Below, piece after piece: positions 34,596 to 42,821 of a stretch of 64,000 bases of DNA. A model generated the notes under the pieces. That model was given only the letters and a program-made list of their open reading frames with translations, made no database searches and was not told where the DNA came from. The stretch spans positions 1 to 64,000 of the forward strand of contig NZ_FZOR01000010.1 in assembly GCF_900188445.1 (NCBI RefSeq). The letters run 5' to 3'. Numbering within the stretch: the stretch's first letter is position 1; the number at the start of each line of letters is the position of its first letter. A program made the position numbers and the translations under genes. This stretch comes from Actinomadura meyerae (GTDB lineage: Bacteria; Actinomycetota; Actinomycetes; Streptosporangiales; Streptosporangiaceae).

Positions 34596-34629
34596 TGAGG
34601 TAAGCCTTGCCTAACTCGCAATGATCATA
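34596..34629 (-). promoter_or_regulatory. Iron box (IdeR/DmdR site) and promoter of the siderophore operon
   Basis: TGAGGTAAGCCTTGCCTAA (34596-34614) matches 14 of 19 positions of the IdeR/DmdR consensus, including the AGG and CCTAA arms. On the minus strand a TATGAT -10 box (34624-34629) lies just upstream, so the site would cover the transcription start. Iron-bound IdeR should repress the operon. Consensus match seen; regulation inferred. Confidence 0.75.
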
Positions 34630-34708
34630 GTGGTGGGGCGGCACCGCGCGCGCAAGAACGACCGCACCGCGTGTCACCGCCCGGCGGGGCGTCCGCCAGG
34701 ATGGGGCC

Positions 34709-35317
34709 ATGGATCTTGTCGACCGGTGGGTCGCGCTGGCAGGGCCTCACACCCGGCATATCGGGACGGAGCTGGACGAGCGCTACGGCGAGCCGCATCG
34801 CCGCTACCACACGCGGGCGCACCTGACCGCGGTCCTCGACCTGGTGGACGAGCTCGCCGGGCACGCGGACGATCCCGACCTCGTCCGCCTCGCCGCCTGG
34901 TTCCACGACGCCGTCTACGACCCCGAGCGCGCCGACAACGAGGAGCGCAGCGCCCGCCTCGCGACCCGCATGCTCGCCGACACCGACCTCTCGCCCGCCG
35001 GCGTCCAGGAGGTGGCCCGGCTGGTCGAGCTGACGACCACGCACGCTCCGGACGAGGACGACCGCAACGGGCAGGTCCTGTGCGACGCCGACCTCGCCGT
35101 CCTCGGCTCCGGCCCCGGCGAGTACGCCGCCTACACCGCCGCCGTCCGGGAGGAGTACGCGTTCGTCCCCGACGAGTTCTTCTCCGCCGGACGCGCCGAA
35201 GTGCTCAACGGCCTCCTGGCCCTCCCCAAGCTCTTCCACACGCCGCCCGCGCGCGAACGGTTCGAGGAACGCGCACGCAACAACATCCGGACGGAACTGA
35301 TGCTGCTCAACGCCTGA
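34709..35317 (+). CDS. HD-domain metal-dependent phosphohydrolase-like protein
   Basis: A 202-residue HD-superfamily protein. Metal ligands are suggested by RRYHTRAHL, AAWFHDAVYD and LCDADLAVLG. It resembles predicted HD hydrolases with unknown substrate. ATG at 34709, divergent from the siderophore operon with the iron box between, so iron may affect both. The stop is followed after 17 bp by a second copy of CCTGAGCCCTG. Confidence 0.75.
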   Translation: MDLVDRWVALAGPHTRHIGTELDERYGEPHRRYHTRAHLTAVLDLVDELAGHADDPDLVRLAAWFHDAVYDPERADNEERSARLATRMLADTDLSPAGVQEVARLVELTTTHAPDEDDRNGQVLCDADLAVLGSGPGEYAAYTAAVREEYAFVPDEFFSAGRAEVLNGLLALPKLFHTPPARERFEERARNNIRTELMLLNA

Positions 35318-35349
35318 GCCCTGTCAACACCTGAGCCCTGGCCCGGCCC

Positions 35350-35625
35350 TCAGTGAGCGGCGCGGGGACGGTACTCCTTGCGGCGGCGCAGGCCCGCCCT
35401 GGTGAGCCGCAGCAGCAGCTCCTGGCAGCCGACCGCCTGGGCCCCCTGCAGCACCGCCGCCTCGTACAGCTCGGACGGGACGTCGTAGTGGTCGCGCTCG
35501 AAGGCCCTGGGCGGCATCCCCAGTTCCGCCGCGAACGCGTGCAGCTCCTCGAACGAGACATCGCTCACCATGTGCGACCAGACACGCCCGCGCGCGGGCC
35601 AGAGCGGCGGATCGATGAGGATCAA
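35350..35625 (-). CDS. DUF4031 family protein
   Basis: A 91-residue protein starting LILIDPPLWPARGRVWSHMVSD, the hallmark of DUF4031, with SFEELHAFAAELG and DHYDVP further on. Function unknown. The TTG at 35625 is chosen because AGGGGA is placed correctly upstream and the family normally starts here; an upstream ATG would add 34 unrelated residues. Divergent from the M20 peptidase gene. Confidence 0.82.
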   Translation of the reverse strand: MILIDPPLWPARGRVWSHMVSDVSFEELHAFAAELGMPPRAFERDHYDVPSELYEAAVLQGAQAVGCQELLLRLTRAGLRRRKEYRPRAAH

Positions 35626-35731
35626 GCTGCTTCCCCTAACACTGCGTTGACGTCGATGTAAGCTCGCGGCGGTGCCGGCCGTGGAACCGCTGCAACGGTA
35701 CGACAGAACACACATGCGAAGGGGCATGCGG

Positions 35732-37117
35732 GTGAACGACGTGGTCGCCTACATCCAGGCGGAACGGGACAGGTTCGTCTCCGATCTCAAGGAGTGGCTG
35801 GCCATCCCGTCCATCTCCGGGAACCCGGCGCACGCCGGCGACGTGCGCCGATCGGCGGCCTGGCTCACCTCCTACCTGCGGGAGCAGGGCTTCCCGACCG
35901 TGGAGACGTGGGAGACCGGCGGCCACCCGGCCGTCTTCGCCGAATGGCCCGCCGAGGACCCCGGCGCCCCCGCCGTGCTCGTCTACGGCCACCACGACGT
36001 CCAGCCGGTCGAGCCCCTCTCCGAGTGGGACACCGACCCGTTCGCGCCCGTCGAGAAGGGCGACCGGCTCATCGGGCGCGGCGCCTCCGACGACAAGGGC
36101 CAGATCTTCTTCCACGCGCTCGGCCTGCGCGCGCTGCTCGCCGCGTCCGGCCGGCAGGCCCCGCCGGTGACCGTCAGGCTGCTGGTCGAGGGCGAGGAGG
36201 AGTCGGGGTCGGTGCACTTCGCCGACCTGCTGCGCGCCCACCGCGACCGGCTCGCCTGCGACGCGGTCGTCATCAGCGACACCACGATGTGGGCGGCGGA
36301 CGTCCCGTCCATGTGCACCGGGATGCGCGGGCTCACCGAGGCCGAGGTCACGCTGCGCGGCCCGTCCACCGACCTGCACTCCGGCTCGTTCGGCGGCGCC
36401 GTCCCGAACCCGCTGCACGCCATGGCGCGGCTGCTCGCGGCCCTGCACGACGCCGACGGCCGCGTCACCCTCCCCGGCTTCTACGACGACGTCGTCCCGC
36501 TGACGGACGAGGAGCGCGCGGCGTTCGCGCGCCTGCCGTTCGACGAGGACGAATGGCTGCGCACCGCGGGCGACAGCCGCGCCGCGCAGGGCGAGAAGGG
36601 CTACAGCACCCTCGAACGCATCTGGGCGCGCCCCACCGCCGAGATCAACGGCATGTGGGGCGGGCACACCGGGCCGGGCGGCAAGACGATCGTCCCCCGC
36701 GACGCCCACGCCAAGATCTCCTTCCGGCTCGTCGCCGGCCAGGACCCGCGCAAGGTCCAGGAGGCGTTCAAGGCGTGGGTCGCCGAGCACGCCCCGCCCG
36801 GGGTCGACGCCGAGGTGCGCTGCCCCGGCGGCGGCGTCCGCCCGTGCTTCTCGCCGATCGACTCGCCCGGCGTCGCCGCCGCGCGGCGCGCGATGGAGCG
36901 GGCCTTCGGCACCGAGGTGCTGTTCACCCGCGAGGGCGGCAGCGGCCCCGAGGCCGACATCGCCGACATCCTGGACGCCCCGCTCGTGTTCCTCGCGGTC
37001 GGGCTGAACGGCGACCGCATCCACGCCCCCAACGAGAAGGTCGAGATCCCGCTGCTGCTCAAGGGCGCCGAGGCCGCCGCGTACCTGTGGGAAGAACTCG
37101 CCACCGCGCTGCGCTGA
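35732..37117 (+). CDS. M20 family dipeptidase/carboxypeptidase
   Basis: About 461 residues, zinc metallopeptidase of the M20A/M20F (CNDP-like) group. Zinc and catalytic residues are visible in VYGHHDVQP, GRGASDDKGQ, EGEEESGS and ISDTTMW; HTGPGGKTIVPR is in the lid domain and GDRIHAPNEKV carries the last His. Likely cytoplasmic, cleaving dipeptides or related amides. The GTG at 35732 has AAGGGG 6 nt upstream; ATGs at 35714 and 35726 are alternatives. nudC follows after 22 nt, so the two may be cotranscribed. Confidence 0.88.
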   Translation: MNDVVAYIQAERDRFVSDLKEWLAIPSISGNPAHAGDVRRSAAWLTSYLREQGFPTVETWETGGHPAVFAEWPAEDPGAPAVLVYGHHDVQPVEPLSEWDTDPFAPVEKGDRLIGRGASDDKGQIFFHALGLRALLAASGRQAPPVTVRLLVEGEEESGSVHFADLLRAHRDRLACDAVVISDTTMWAADVPSMCTGMRGLTEAEVTLRGPSTDLHSGSFGGAVPNPLHAMARLLAALHDADGRVTLPGFYDDVVPLTDEERAAFARLPFDEDEWLRTAGDSRAAQGEKGYSTLERIWARPTAEINGMWGGHTGPGGKTIVPRDAHAKISFRLVAGQDPRKVQEAFKAWVAEHAPPGVDAEVRCPGGGVRPCFSPIDSPGVAAARRAMERAFGTEVLFTREGGSGPEADIADILDAPLVFLAVGLNGDRIHAPNEKVEIPLLLKGAEAAAYLWEELATALR

Positions 37118-37139
37118 AGTACCCCGGAGAGGAGCAGTT

Positions 37140-38051
37140 GTGACCGAAGCCCCACTGGAGTGGCTCGCGCTCGCGCGCGGAACGCTCGACCGGGCCGCGT
37201 TGAACCGCCGCGACGAGGCATGGCTGGACGCCGCTTGGAACGATCCGCGGACGCGCGTCCTGGTCGTCAAGGACGGCCGTGCCCTGGTGGTCCACGAGCC
37301 CGGTCCGGCGCTCGTGCTCGTCCCGCCCGCGCAGGCGCCGGACGGCGAGCGCTGGCTCCTCGGCGCGGACGACGACGGCACCGTGTACTTCGGCGTGTCC
37401 GGCCCGCTGCCCGCCATCGAGGGGGCCGAGCCGGCCGGGCTGCGCCGCGTCGGCGCCCTCCTCGGCGACCGCGACTCCGGCCTGCTCACCCACGCCGTCG
37501 CGCTGGAGCACTGGCACGGCACCCACGGGTTCTGCCCGCGCTGCGGCGCCCGGACCCGCGTCGCGTCCGCCGGGCACGTGCGCGTCTGCCCGGAGGACGG
37601 CTCGCAGCACTTCCCCCGCGTCGACCCGGCCGTGATCATGCTGGTGACGGACGGGGACGACCGCATCCTGCTGGCCCGCGGCCCGCAGTGGCCCGCCGAC
37701 CGCCGCTCGATCCTCGCCGGGTTCGTCGAGCCGGGCGAGTCGCTGGAGCAGGCCGTCGCGCGGGAGGTCAAGGAGGAGGTCGGGCTGCCCGTCCGGGACG
37801 TCCACTACCTGGGCAGCCAGCCGTGGCCGCTGCCGCAGAGCCTCATGCTCGGCTTCACCGCGCGGGCGGACGGCGGCGTCCCGCTCAACCCCGACCCGGA
37901 GGAGATCCTGGACGCCGCCTGGTACACCCGCGACGAGCTGCGCGCCGCCATCGAGGCGGGCGAGATCGTCGCACCGGGCCCGCTGTCCATCGCCGCGCAG
38001 CTCATCATGCGCTGGTACGGCGGCGAACTCCCCAACATGCCGCCGTTCTGA
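37140..38051 (+). CDS. nudC: NAD+ diphosphatase (NudC)
   Basis: A 303-residue NUDIX hydrolase that cleaves NAD(H) to NMN(H) and AMP. A zinc-ribbon segment has FCPRCG and a later VCPED, with the fourth cysteine missing as in mycobacterial NudC. The NUDIX box is GFVEPGESLEQAVAREVKEE, followed by the NADH-specific SQPWPLPQS. GTG start at 37140. The 14-bp unit TCTGACCGGCCGCA spans the stop and recurs 20 bp on. Its neighbours mrx1 and uvrD2 are the same as in M. tuberculosis. Confidence 0.93.
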   Translation: MTEAPLEWLALARGTLDRAALNRRDEAWLDAAWNDPRTRVLVVKDGRALVVHEPGPALVLVPPAQAPDGERWLLGADDDGTVYFGVSGPLPAIEGAEPAGLRRVGALLGDRDSGLLTHAVALEHWHGTHGFCPRCGARTRVASAGHVRVCPEDGSQHFPRVDPAVIMLVTDGDDRILLARGPQWPADRRSILAGFVEPGESLEQAVAREVKEEVGLPVRDVHYLGSQPWPLPQSLMLGFTARADGGVPLNPDPEEILDAAWYTRDELRAAIEAGEIVAPGPLSIAAQLIMRWYGGELPNMPPF

Positions 38052-38102
38052 CCGGCCGCATACGACTCTGACCGGCCGCACAGCACGGCCGCACAGCACC
38101 GG

Positions 38103-38138
38103 AGAAGGCCCGCCGACCTCGCGGTCGGCGGGCCTTCT
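38103..38138. terminator. Bidirectional hairpin between nudC and mrx1
   Basis: Perfect 16-bp stem AGAAGGCCCGCCGACC (38103-38118) with its complement at 38123-38138 and a 4-nt TCGC loop, between convergent genes. A strong intrinsic terminator for either strand. Confidence 0.85.
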
Positions 38139-38161
38139 CGGGCAGGTCGGTGGGCGAGGGG

Positions 38162-38431
38162 TCAGCCGGCCTTGGCGATCTCCGCCAGGCGGCGCTTGAC
38201 CTCCTTGGCGCTGGGGTTCGTCACCGCCGTGCCGTCCGGGAACAGCACCGTTGGGACGGTCTGGTTCCCGCCGTTGACGCTCATGACGAAGTCGGCGGCC
38301 TCGGGGTCGCGCTCGATGTCGACCTCGACCATCTCGATGCCGTCCCGCGCGAGCTGGCTCTTCAGCCGGCGGCAGAACCCGCACCAGGTCGTCGTGTACA
38401 TGGTGAGCTGGCCGGTCGTCGGCGTCGCCAT
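38162..38431 (-). CDS. mrx1: Mycoredoxin (glutaredoxin-like)
   Basis: An 89-residue mycoredoxin, which reduces protein-mycothiol mixed disulfides. Thioredoxin fold with the active site WCGFC (C17, C20), the TVPTV cis-proline motif and the C-terminal GTAVTNPSAKEVKRRL. ATG at 38431 with GAGGAG about 12 nt upstream. It is divergent from uvrD2, with 210 bp between, and convergent with nudC. The organism must therefore use mycothiol. Confidence 0.92.
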   Translation of the reverse strand: MATPTTGQLTMYTTTWCGFCRRLKSQLARDGIEMVEVDIERDPEAADFVMSVNGGNQTVPTVLFPDGTAVTNPSAKEVKRRLAEIAKAG

Positions 38432-38641
38432 CGCTTCGCGGTCTCCTCGTTCGTTCGGACACTGTTCGCGCGGACAGTCCGTGCGTACGGCAGAACAGTA
38501 GACAGCCCCCCGGCATTCCTGCCCGCCCCCCGCCTGGCCCTGTCCGGCCTTGCCTGGCCTCGTTCGGCCCCGTTCGGCTCCGGCTTGTCCACAGGCGGCG
38601 TATCGGCTGAGGCATGTGGGACGGGCTGCGAGTATGGGGGC

Positions 38642-40708
38642 ATGTTGGCTGAGTCGGTGCTGGAGGGACTCGACCCCGAACAGCGGGCGGTCGCCGAGGC
38701 GGTGAAAGGGCCGGTGTGCGTGCTCGCGGGCGCCGGGACGGGCAAGACCAGGGCCATCACCCACCGGATCGCCTACGCGACGCTCACCGGTGTCGTCACG
38801 CCGCAGCGGGTGCTCGCCGTGACCTTCACCACGCGCGCCGCGGGCGAGCTGCGCAGCCGCCTGCGGCAGCTCGGCGCGCCCGGTGTGCAGGCCCGCACGT
38901 TCCACGCGGCGGCGCTGCGGCAGCTGAGCTACTTCTGGCCCCGGGTCGTCGGCGGCGAGGCGCCCAAGATCGTCGACTCGAAGATCGGGCTCGTCGCGGA
39001 CGCGGCGCGCGCGTGCCGGCTGTCGTTCGGCCGCACCGAGCTGCGTGACCTCGCGAGCGAGATCGAGTGGGCGAAGGTCACCCAGCACCGCCCCGAGGAC
39101 TACCCCGCCGCCGTCGCCAAGGCCGGCCGCCGGCCGCCCGCCGACGTCGTCGACGTGGCCCGCGTCTACGCGATGTACGAGCAGCTCAGGCGGGAGCGCA
39201 ACCTGCTCGATTTCGAGGGGATGCTGGAGCTGACCGCCGCCGTCCTCACCGAGCACCGGGAGGTCGCGAACCAGGTCCGCGAGCAGTACCGGTACTTCGT
39301 GGTGGACGAGTTCCAGGACGTCAACCCGCTGCAGAAGATGCTGCTCGACACCTGGCTCGGCGACCGCGACGACCTGTGCGTCGTCGGCGACCCCAACCAG
39401 ACGATCTACTCCTTCACCGGCGCGTCCCCCTCCCACCTGCTCGACTTCACCCGCGAGCACCCGGACGCGAAGGTCGTGAAGCTCGTCCGCGACTACCGCT
39501 CCACGCCGCAGGTCGTCCGGCTGGCCAACGGCGTGATCGGGCAGGCGCGGGGCGGCGGCCACCGGCTCGAGCTGCTGGCCCAGCGCGCGGACGGCCCCGA
39601 ACCGGTGTTCAACGAGTACGACGACGAGGTCGCCGAGGCCGACGACGCGGCCCGGCAGGCCCGCAAGCTGATCGACGAGGGCGTCCCCGCGCGGGAGATC
39701 GCGATCCTGTTCCGGGTCAATGCGCAGTCCGAGACCTACGAGTCGGCGCTCGCCGCGGCGGGCGTCCCGTACGTGCTGCGCGGCGCGGAGCGGTTCTTCG
39801 AGCGGCCCGAGGTGCGCGAGGCGGTGGTCCGGCTGCGCGGCGCCGCGCGGGCGGGCGCCGACCCCGAGACCGAGGGGATGGGGCTGATCCAGACCGTCCG
39901 GCACGTGCTGTCGGGGGCCGGGTTCACCGACCAGCCGCCCGAGGGCGCGGGCGCGGCCCGCGCGCGCTGGGAGTCGCTCGCCGCGCTCGCCCAGCTCGCC
40001 GAGGACATGGCGGCCGACAACCCCAAGGCCGCCCTGCCCGACTTCGTCGCGGAGTTGGAGGAGCGCGCCGCCGCGCAGCACGCGCCGCCGCTGGAGGGGG
40101 TCACGCTCGCCTCGCTGCACGCCGCCAAGGGCCTGGAGTGGGACGCGGTGTTCCTCGTCGGGCTGGCCGAGGGCACGCTGCCCATCGTCTACGCCAAGAC
40201 GCCCGCGCAGATCGAGGAGGAGCGCCGCCTCCTCTACGTCGGCGTCACGCGGGCCCGCGTCCACCTGGCGCTGTCGTGGGCGCTGTCGCGCTCGCCCGGC
40301 GGGTCGCAGACGCGCCGCCCGTCCCGCTTCCTGGACGGCCTGACCGGCAAGACCACCACGCACACCCCGCCCCGCGCCGACCGGTCCAAGCGCCGCCCCG
40401 CCAAGGGCCCGCAGCCGTGCCGCGTGTGCGGCCGCCCGCTGACCGCCGCCGTCGAGCGCAAGCTCGGCCGCTGCGAGGACTGCCCGTCCGAGCTGAACGA
40501 GGAGCTGCTCCTCGCCCTGAAGGACTGGCGCGCCGAGGTCGCCGCCGAGCAGAAGATCCCCGCCTACGTGGTGTTCACCGACGCCACCCTGCAGGCGATC
40601 GCCGAGCACGCCCCCGAGTCCCTGGAGGACCTGGCCCGCATCCCGGGCGTCGGCAGGGTCAAGCTCGACCGCTACGGCGACGCCGTCCTCACCCTCTGCG
40701 GCCACTGA
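38642..40708 (+). CDS. uvrD2: UvrD2-type DNA helicase with HRDC domain
   Basis: A 688-residue superfamily 1 helicase. Walker A LAGAGTGKT (about residue 26), motif II VDEFQDVNPLQ, GDPNQTIYSFTGA and VGVTRARVHL. After the motor come a tetracysteine element (CRVC and CEDC, about 595-620) and an HRDC domain at the C-terminus, the hallmark of mycobacterial UvrD2, which is essential in M. tuberculosis. ATG at 38642. It lies next to mrx1 and nudC, as in mycobacteria. Confidence 0.92.
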   Translation: MLAESVLEGLDPEQRAVAEAVKGPVCVLAGAGTGKTRAITHRIAYATLTGVVTPQRVLAVTFTTRAAGELRSRLRQLGAPGVQARTFHAAALRQLSYFWPRVVGGEAPKIVDSKIGLVADAARACRLSFGRTELRDLASEIEWAKVTQHRPEDYPAAVAKAGRRPPADVVDVARVYAMYEQLRRERNLLDFEGMLELTAAVLTEHREVANQVREQYRYFVVDEFQDVNPLQKMLLDTWLGDRDDLCVVGDPNQTIYSFTGASPSHLLDFTREHPDAKVVKLVRDYRSTPQVVRLANGVIGQARGGGHRLELLAQRADGPEPVFNEYDDEVAEADDAARQARKLIDEGVPAREIAILFRVNAQSETYESALAAAGVPYVLRGAERFFERPEVREAVVRLRGAARAGADPETEGMGLIQTVRHVLSGAGFTDQPPEGAGAARARWESLAALAQLAEDMAADNPKAALPDFVAELEERAAAQHAPPLEGVTLASLHAAKGLEWDAVFLVGLAEGTLPIVYAKTPAQIEEERRLLYVGVTRARVHLALSWALSRSPGGSQTRRPSRFLDGLTGKTTTHTPPRADRSKRRPAKGPQPCRVCGRPLTAAVERKLGRCEDCPSELNEELLLALKDWRAEVAAEQKIPAYVVFTDATLQAIAEHAPESLEDLARIPGVGRVKLDRYGDAVLTLCGH

Positions 40709-40750
40709 CCCCGAGCCCCGCCGGACGGGCCCGCCCGCATGCGCTCGCCC

Positions 40751-40825
40751 GGAGGTGAGATTCCGGTCACGGGGACGGGCCGGACGGGCCGGTGCCGCCG
40801 GGGGTGAGATCCCGGTCACTGGGAC
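40751..40825 (+). repeat. 26-bp direct repeat upstream of tesB
   Basis: Copies at 40751-40776 and 40800-40825 differ at three positions; the shared core is GGTGAGAT-x-CCGGTCAC. The second copy ends 21 bp before the tesB start. Could be a paired operator or a local duplication. Confidence 0.7.
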
Positions 40826-40846
40826 CGATAGGGAAGACTGGCCGCC

Positions 40847-41722
40847 GTGAAGGAATCGCTGAAGGCCCTGCTGGACCTGCTCGATCTCGAACAGATCGAG
40901 AACGACATCTTCCGCGGCCGCAGCCCCGAGGAGCGGCGGCAGCGCGTCTTCGGAGGCCAGGTGGCCGGGCAGGCACTGGTGGCCGCCGGGCGCACCGTCC
41001 CCGCGAACCGGCCCGTGCACTCGCTGCACGCCTACTTCATCCGGCCCGGCGACCCGCTCGTCCCGATCGTCTACACCGTCGACCGGGTCCGGGACGGGCG
41101 GTCGTTCACGACGCGGCGGGTCACGGCCGTCCAGCACGGCAAGGCGATCTTCACGCTGTCGGCGTCGTTCCAGATCGTCGAGGAGGGCCCGTTCCACCAG
41201 GCCGCCATGCCGGACGCGCCCGCCCCCGAGACGCTCCCGGACGGCCTGACCCGGCTGACCCCGCTGTTCGGCGAGGTCGGCGCGCGGGAGTTCGTCACCC
41301 GGCGCCCGTTCGACATCCGGCACGCGACGCCGCTGACCTGGGAGGCGGCCAAGGACCCGGCGCTCGCCACCCCCGAGTCGAAGGTGTGGCTGAAGGTGGA
41401 CGGCGAGCTGCCGGACGACCCGCTGCTGCACGTCTGCCTCATGACCTACGCCTCGGACATGACGCTGCTCGACACCGTCCTGCTCAACCACGGCCTGGCC
41501 TGGGGCGACAAGCGGACGATGGGCGCCAGCCTCGACCACGCGATGTGGTTCCACCGGCCGTTCCGCGCCGACGACTGGCTGCTGTACTACCAGGACACGC
41601 CGTTCGCCGGCGGCGCCCGCGGCCTCGCCCGCGGCCAGGTGTTCACCCGGGAGGGGGAGCTGGTCGTCTCCGTCATGCAGGAGGGCCTCGTCCGCGTCTC
41701 CGACGGCGAGCGCGAGCGCTGA
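40847..41722 (+). CDS. tesB: Acyl-CoA thioesterase II
   Basis: A 291-residue double-hotdog thioesterase that hydrolyses acyl-CoA to free fatty acid and CoA. FGGQVAGQALVAA near residue 37, VHSLHAYFIRPGDP, and SLDHAMWFHRPFRADDWLLY in the second half are typical of TesB. Cytosolic. GTG start at 40847. A GC-perfect hairpin follows the stop, separating it from the whiB7 promoter. Confidence 0.92.
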   Translation: MKESLKALLDLLDLEQIENDIFRGRSPEERRQRVFGGQVAGQALVAAGRTVPANRPVHSLHAYFIRPGDPLVPIVYTVDRVRDGRSFTTRRVTAVQHGKAIFTLSASFQIVEEGPFHQAAMPDAPAPETLPDGLTRLTPLFGEVGAREFVTRRPFDIRHATPLTWEAAKDPALATPESKVWLKVDGELPDDPLLHVCLMTYASDMTLLDTVLLNHGLAWGDKRTMGASLDHAMWFHRPFRADDWLLYYQDTPFAGGARGLARGQVFTREGELVVSVMQEGLVRVSDGERER

Positions 41723-41731
41723 TCACGGTGG

Positions 41732-41751
41732 CGGCGGGGCCCGCCCCGCCG
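41732..41751 (+). terminator. Hairpin terminator after tesB
   Basis: Perfect 9-bp stem CGGCGGGGC (41732-41740) with GCCCCGCCG (41743-41751) and a 2-nt spacer, 10 bp after the tesB stop. No T-run. Confidence 0.55.
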
Positions 41752-41828
41752 TACCCTTGGGAAGATCGTTCCGCAGGGGACTCCCGTGAGGTTCGACGCC
41801 GGTGAGGCACCCCGGGTTTCCGGGAAAA

Positions 41829-41896
41829 GGGTGAACTCACCCACAAAACCGCAGGTCAAAAATATCTTGTGTGATTCGGCGAGATCCCCGTACGCT
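41829..41896 (+). promoter_or_regulatory. whiB7 promoter (WhiB7-autoregulated type)
   Basis: -35 TTGTGT (41867-41872), an 18-bp spacer, and -10 TACGCT (41891-41896). The A/T-rich stretch CAAAAATAT (41857-41865) just upstream of the -35 is the feature WhiB7 uses at its own promoters together with the primary sigma factor. Further up, GGGTGA-AC-TCACCC (41829-41842) is a perfect inverted repeat that may bind another regulator. Autoactivation is inferred from the known family mechanism. Confidence 0.75.
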
Positions 41897-41981
41897 CGTC
41901 GCGAGCAATCAACCGGCCGTCCGGTGTGGATCTTGATCCGCCGGCCCGGCCCGAGGAGCCCGAGAGGTGGTGTGTAGTCCG

Positions 41982-42332
41982 GTGAGCAGCACGTTGACCA
42001 AATTCACGGCGTCCTGGACCGACGCACGCCCCGGCACCTCGGTGCTCTGTGCCTCGGTGCGCGGCACGTCCTCGTCCCGCCTCGCCATGCCCGGCGCCTA
42101 TGCCCAGGCGTGGCAGCGCGACGAGCAGCGTGCGAACCAGCGCGGCGAGCAGCGTGCGAACCTGCGCGGCCTGCGCGACCTGCGATTCGAGCAGCTGATC
42201 CAGGACGACCAGGGGCGGAGTGTCTTCGAACTCCTCGTCGAGGACGCCAGCGTCCCGGCTCCGGCCACGGCCCACATGGGCGCCACCAAGGGTGGCGTGT
42301 CGGGTCCGTACCCCTGGAGGCGACCGGTCTAG
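41982..42332 (+). CDS. whiB7 leader open reading frame (regulatory uORF)
   Basis: A translated leader of about 116 codons between the whiB7 promoter and attenuator. Codon third positions are strongly G/C, so it is read as protein, not just RNA. The GTG at 41982 is preferred; GTGs at 41967 and 41970 are alternatives, with GAGAGG just before. It contains a 24-bp internal direct repeat (encoding DEQRANQR and GEQRANLR). The stop is 21 nt before the attenuator hairpin, which fits ribosome-controlled antitermination when antibiotics stall translation. No recognised domain. Confidence 0.6.
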   Translation: MSSTLTKFTASWTDARPGTSVLCASVRGTSSSRLAMPGAYAQAWQRDEQRANQRGEQRANLRGLRDLRFEQLIQDDQGRSVFELLVEDASVPAPATAHMGATKGGVSGPYPWRRPV

Positions 42333-42353
42333 CAAGACAACCGGCAAGCCCCC

Positions 42354-42394
42354 AGGCCGCGGATCCAGACACCGGATCCGCGGCCTTTCTCTTT
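42354..42394 (+). terminator. Rho-independent attenuator upstream of whiB7
   Basis: Perfect 13-bp stem AGGCCGCGGATCC (42354-42366) with GGATCCGCGGCCT (42374-42386), a 7-nt loop, then TTCTCTTT. It lies 48 nt before the whiB7 start and 21 nt after the leader ORF. It should stop most transcripts in unstressed cells, as described for whiB7/wblC leaders. Confidence 0.85.
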
Positions 42395-42442
42395 GCCCAG
42401 ACCCACCGAAACACCCGTTGAGATCCAACGAGAGGAACAAGG

Positions 42443-42730
42443 GTGACTGTGATGCAGGGGGCCCTCGCGATCAGCGAGGAGGACCTCACGCTTCCGTGCC
42501 GGACCGACCCGGAGCTGTTCTTCGCCGAGGCTCCCGCCGATGTCGAGCTCGCCAAGGCCCTGTGCCTGGAGTGCCCGCTCCGCAAGGAGTGCCTCGCCGG
42601 CGCTCTCGAGCGCAAGGAGCCGTGGGGCGTCTGGGGCGGTGAGCTCTTCGTCCGCGGTGTGATCGTGCCGCGCAAGCGGCCGCGCGGCCGCCCGCGCAAG
42701 CACCCGCGGCCCGACGAAGTGGCGGTGTGA
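42443..42730 (+). CDS. whiB7: WhiB7 antibiotic-response transcription factor
   Basis: A 95-residue WhiB protein; an Fe-S protein that binds the primary sigma factor and activates intrinsic drug-resistance genes. Cluster cysteines C19, C41, C44 and C50; the EPWGVWGGE turn; and the C-terminal AT-hook RGRPRKHPR (about 81-89) that defines WhiB7. GTG start at 42443 after GAGAGGAACAAGG. Upstream are its promoter, leader ORF and attenuator. Neighbours uvrD2 and the ABC1 kinase match M. tuberculosis Rv3197-Rv3198c. Confidence 0.95.
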   Translation: MTVMQGALAISEEDLTLPCRTDPELFFAEAPADVELAKALCLECPLRKECLAGALERKEPWGVWGGELFVRGVIVPRKRPRGRPRKHPRPDEVAV

Positions 42731-42821
42731 GGCGGCGATGCCCGCGACGCTCAGCCGAATCGACCCCGGAGGCGTGGCCCCCACGCGGGGACCGCGCCTC
42801 CGGGCGGCCCGGGAGAACGAG

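Noticed and set aside
38162-41554. A 1130-codon minus-strand frame across uvrD2 and tesB
   Set aside because: Only the final 89 codons (mycoredoxin) match a protein family and have a ribosome-binding site; the remainder is antisense.
41786-41977. A 63-codon frame upstream of the whiB7 leader ORF
   Set aside because: It runs through the -35 and -10 boxes of the whiB7 promoter, so it cannot be on the same mRNA; composition is not gene-like.
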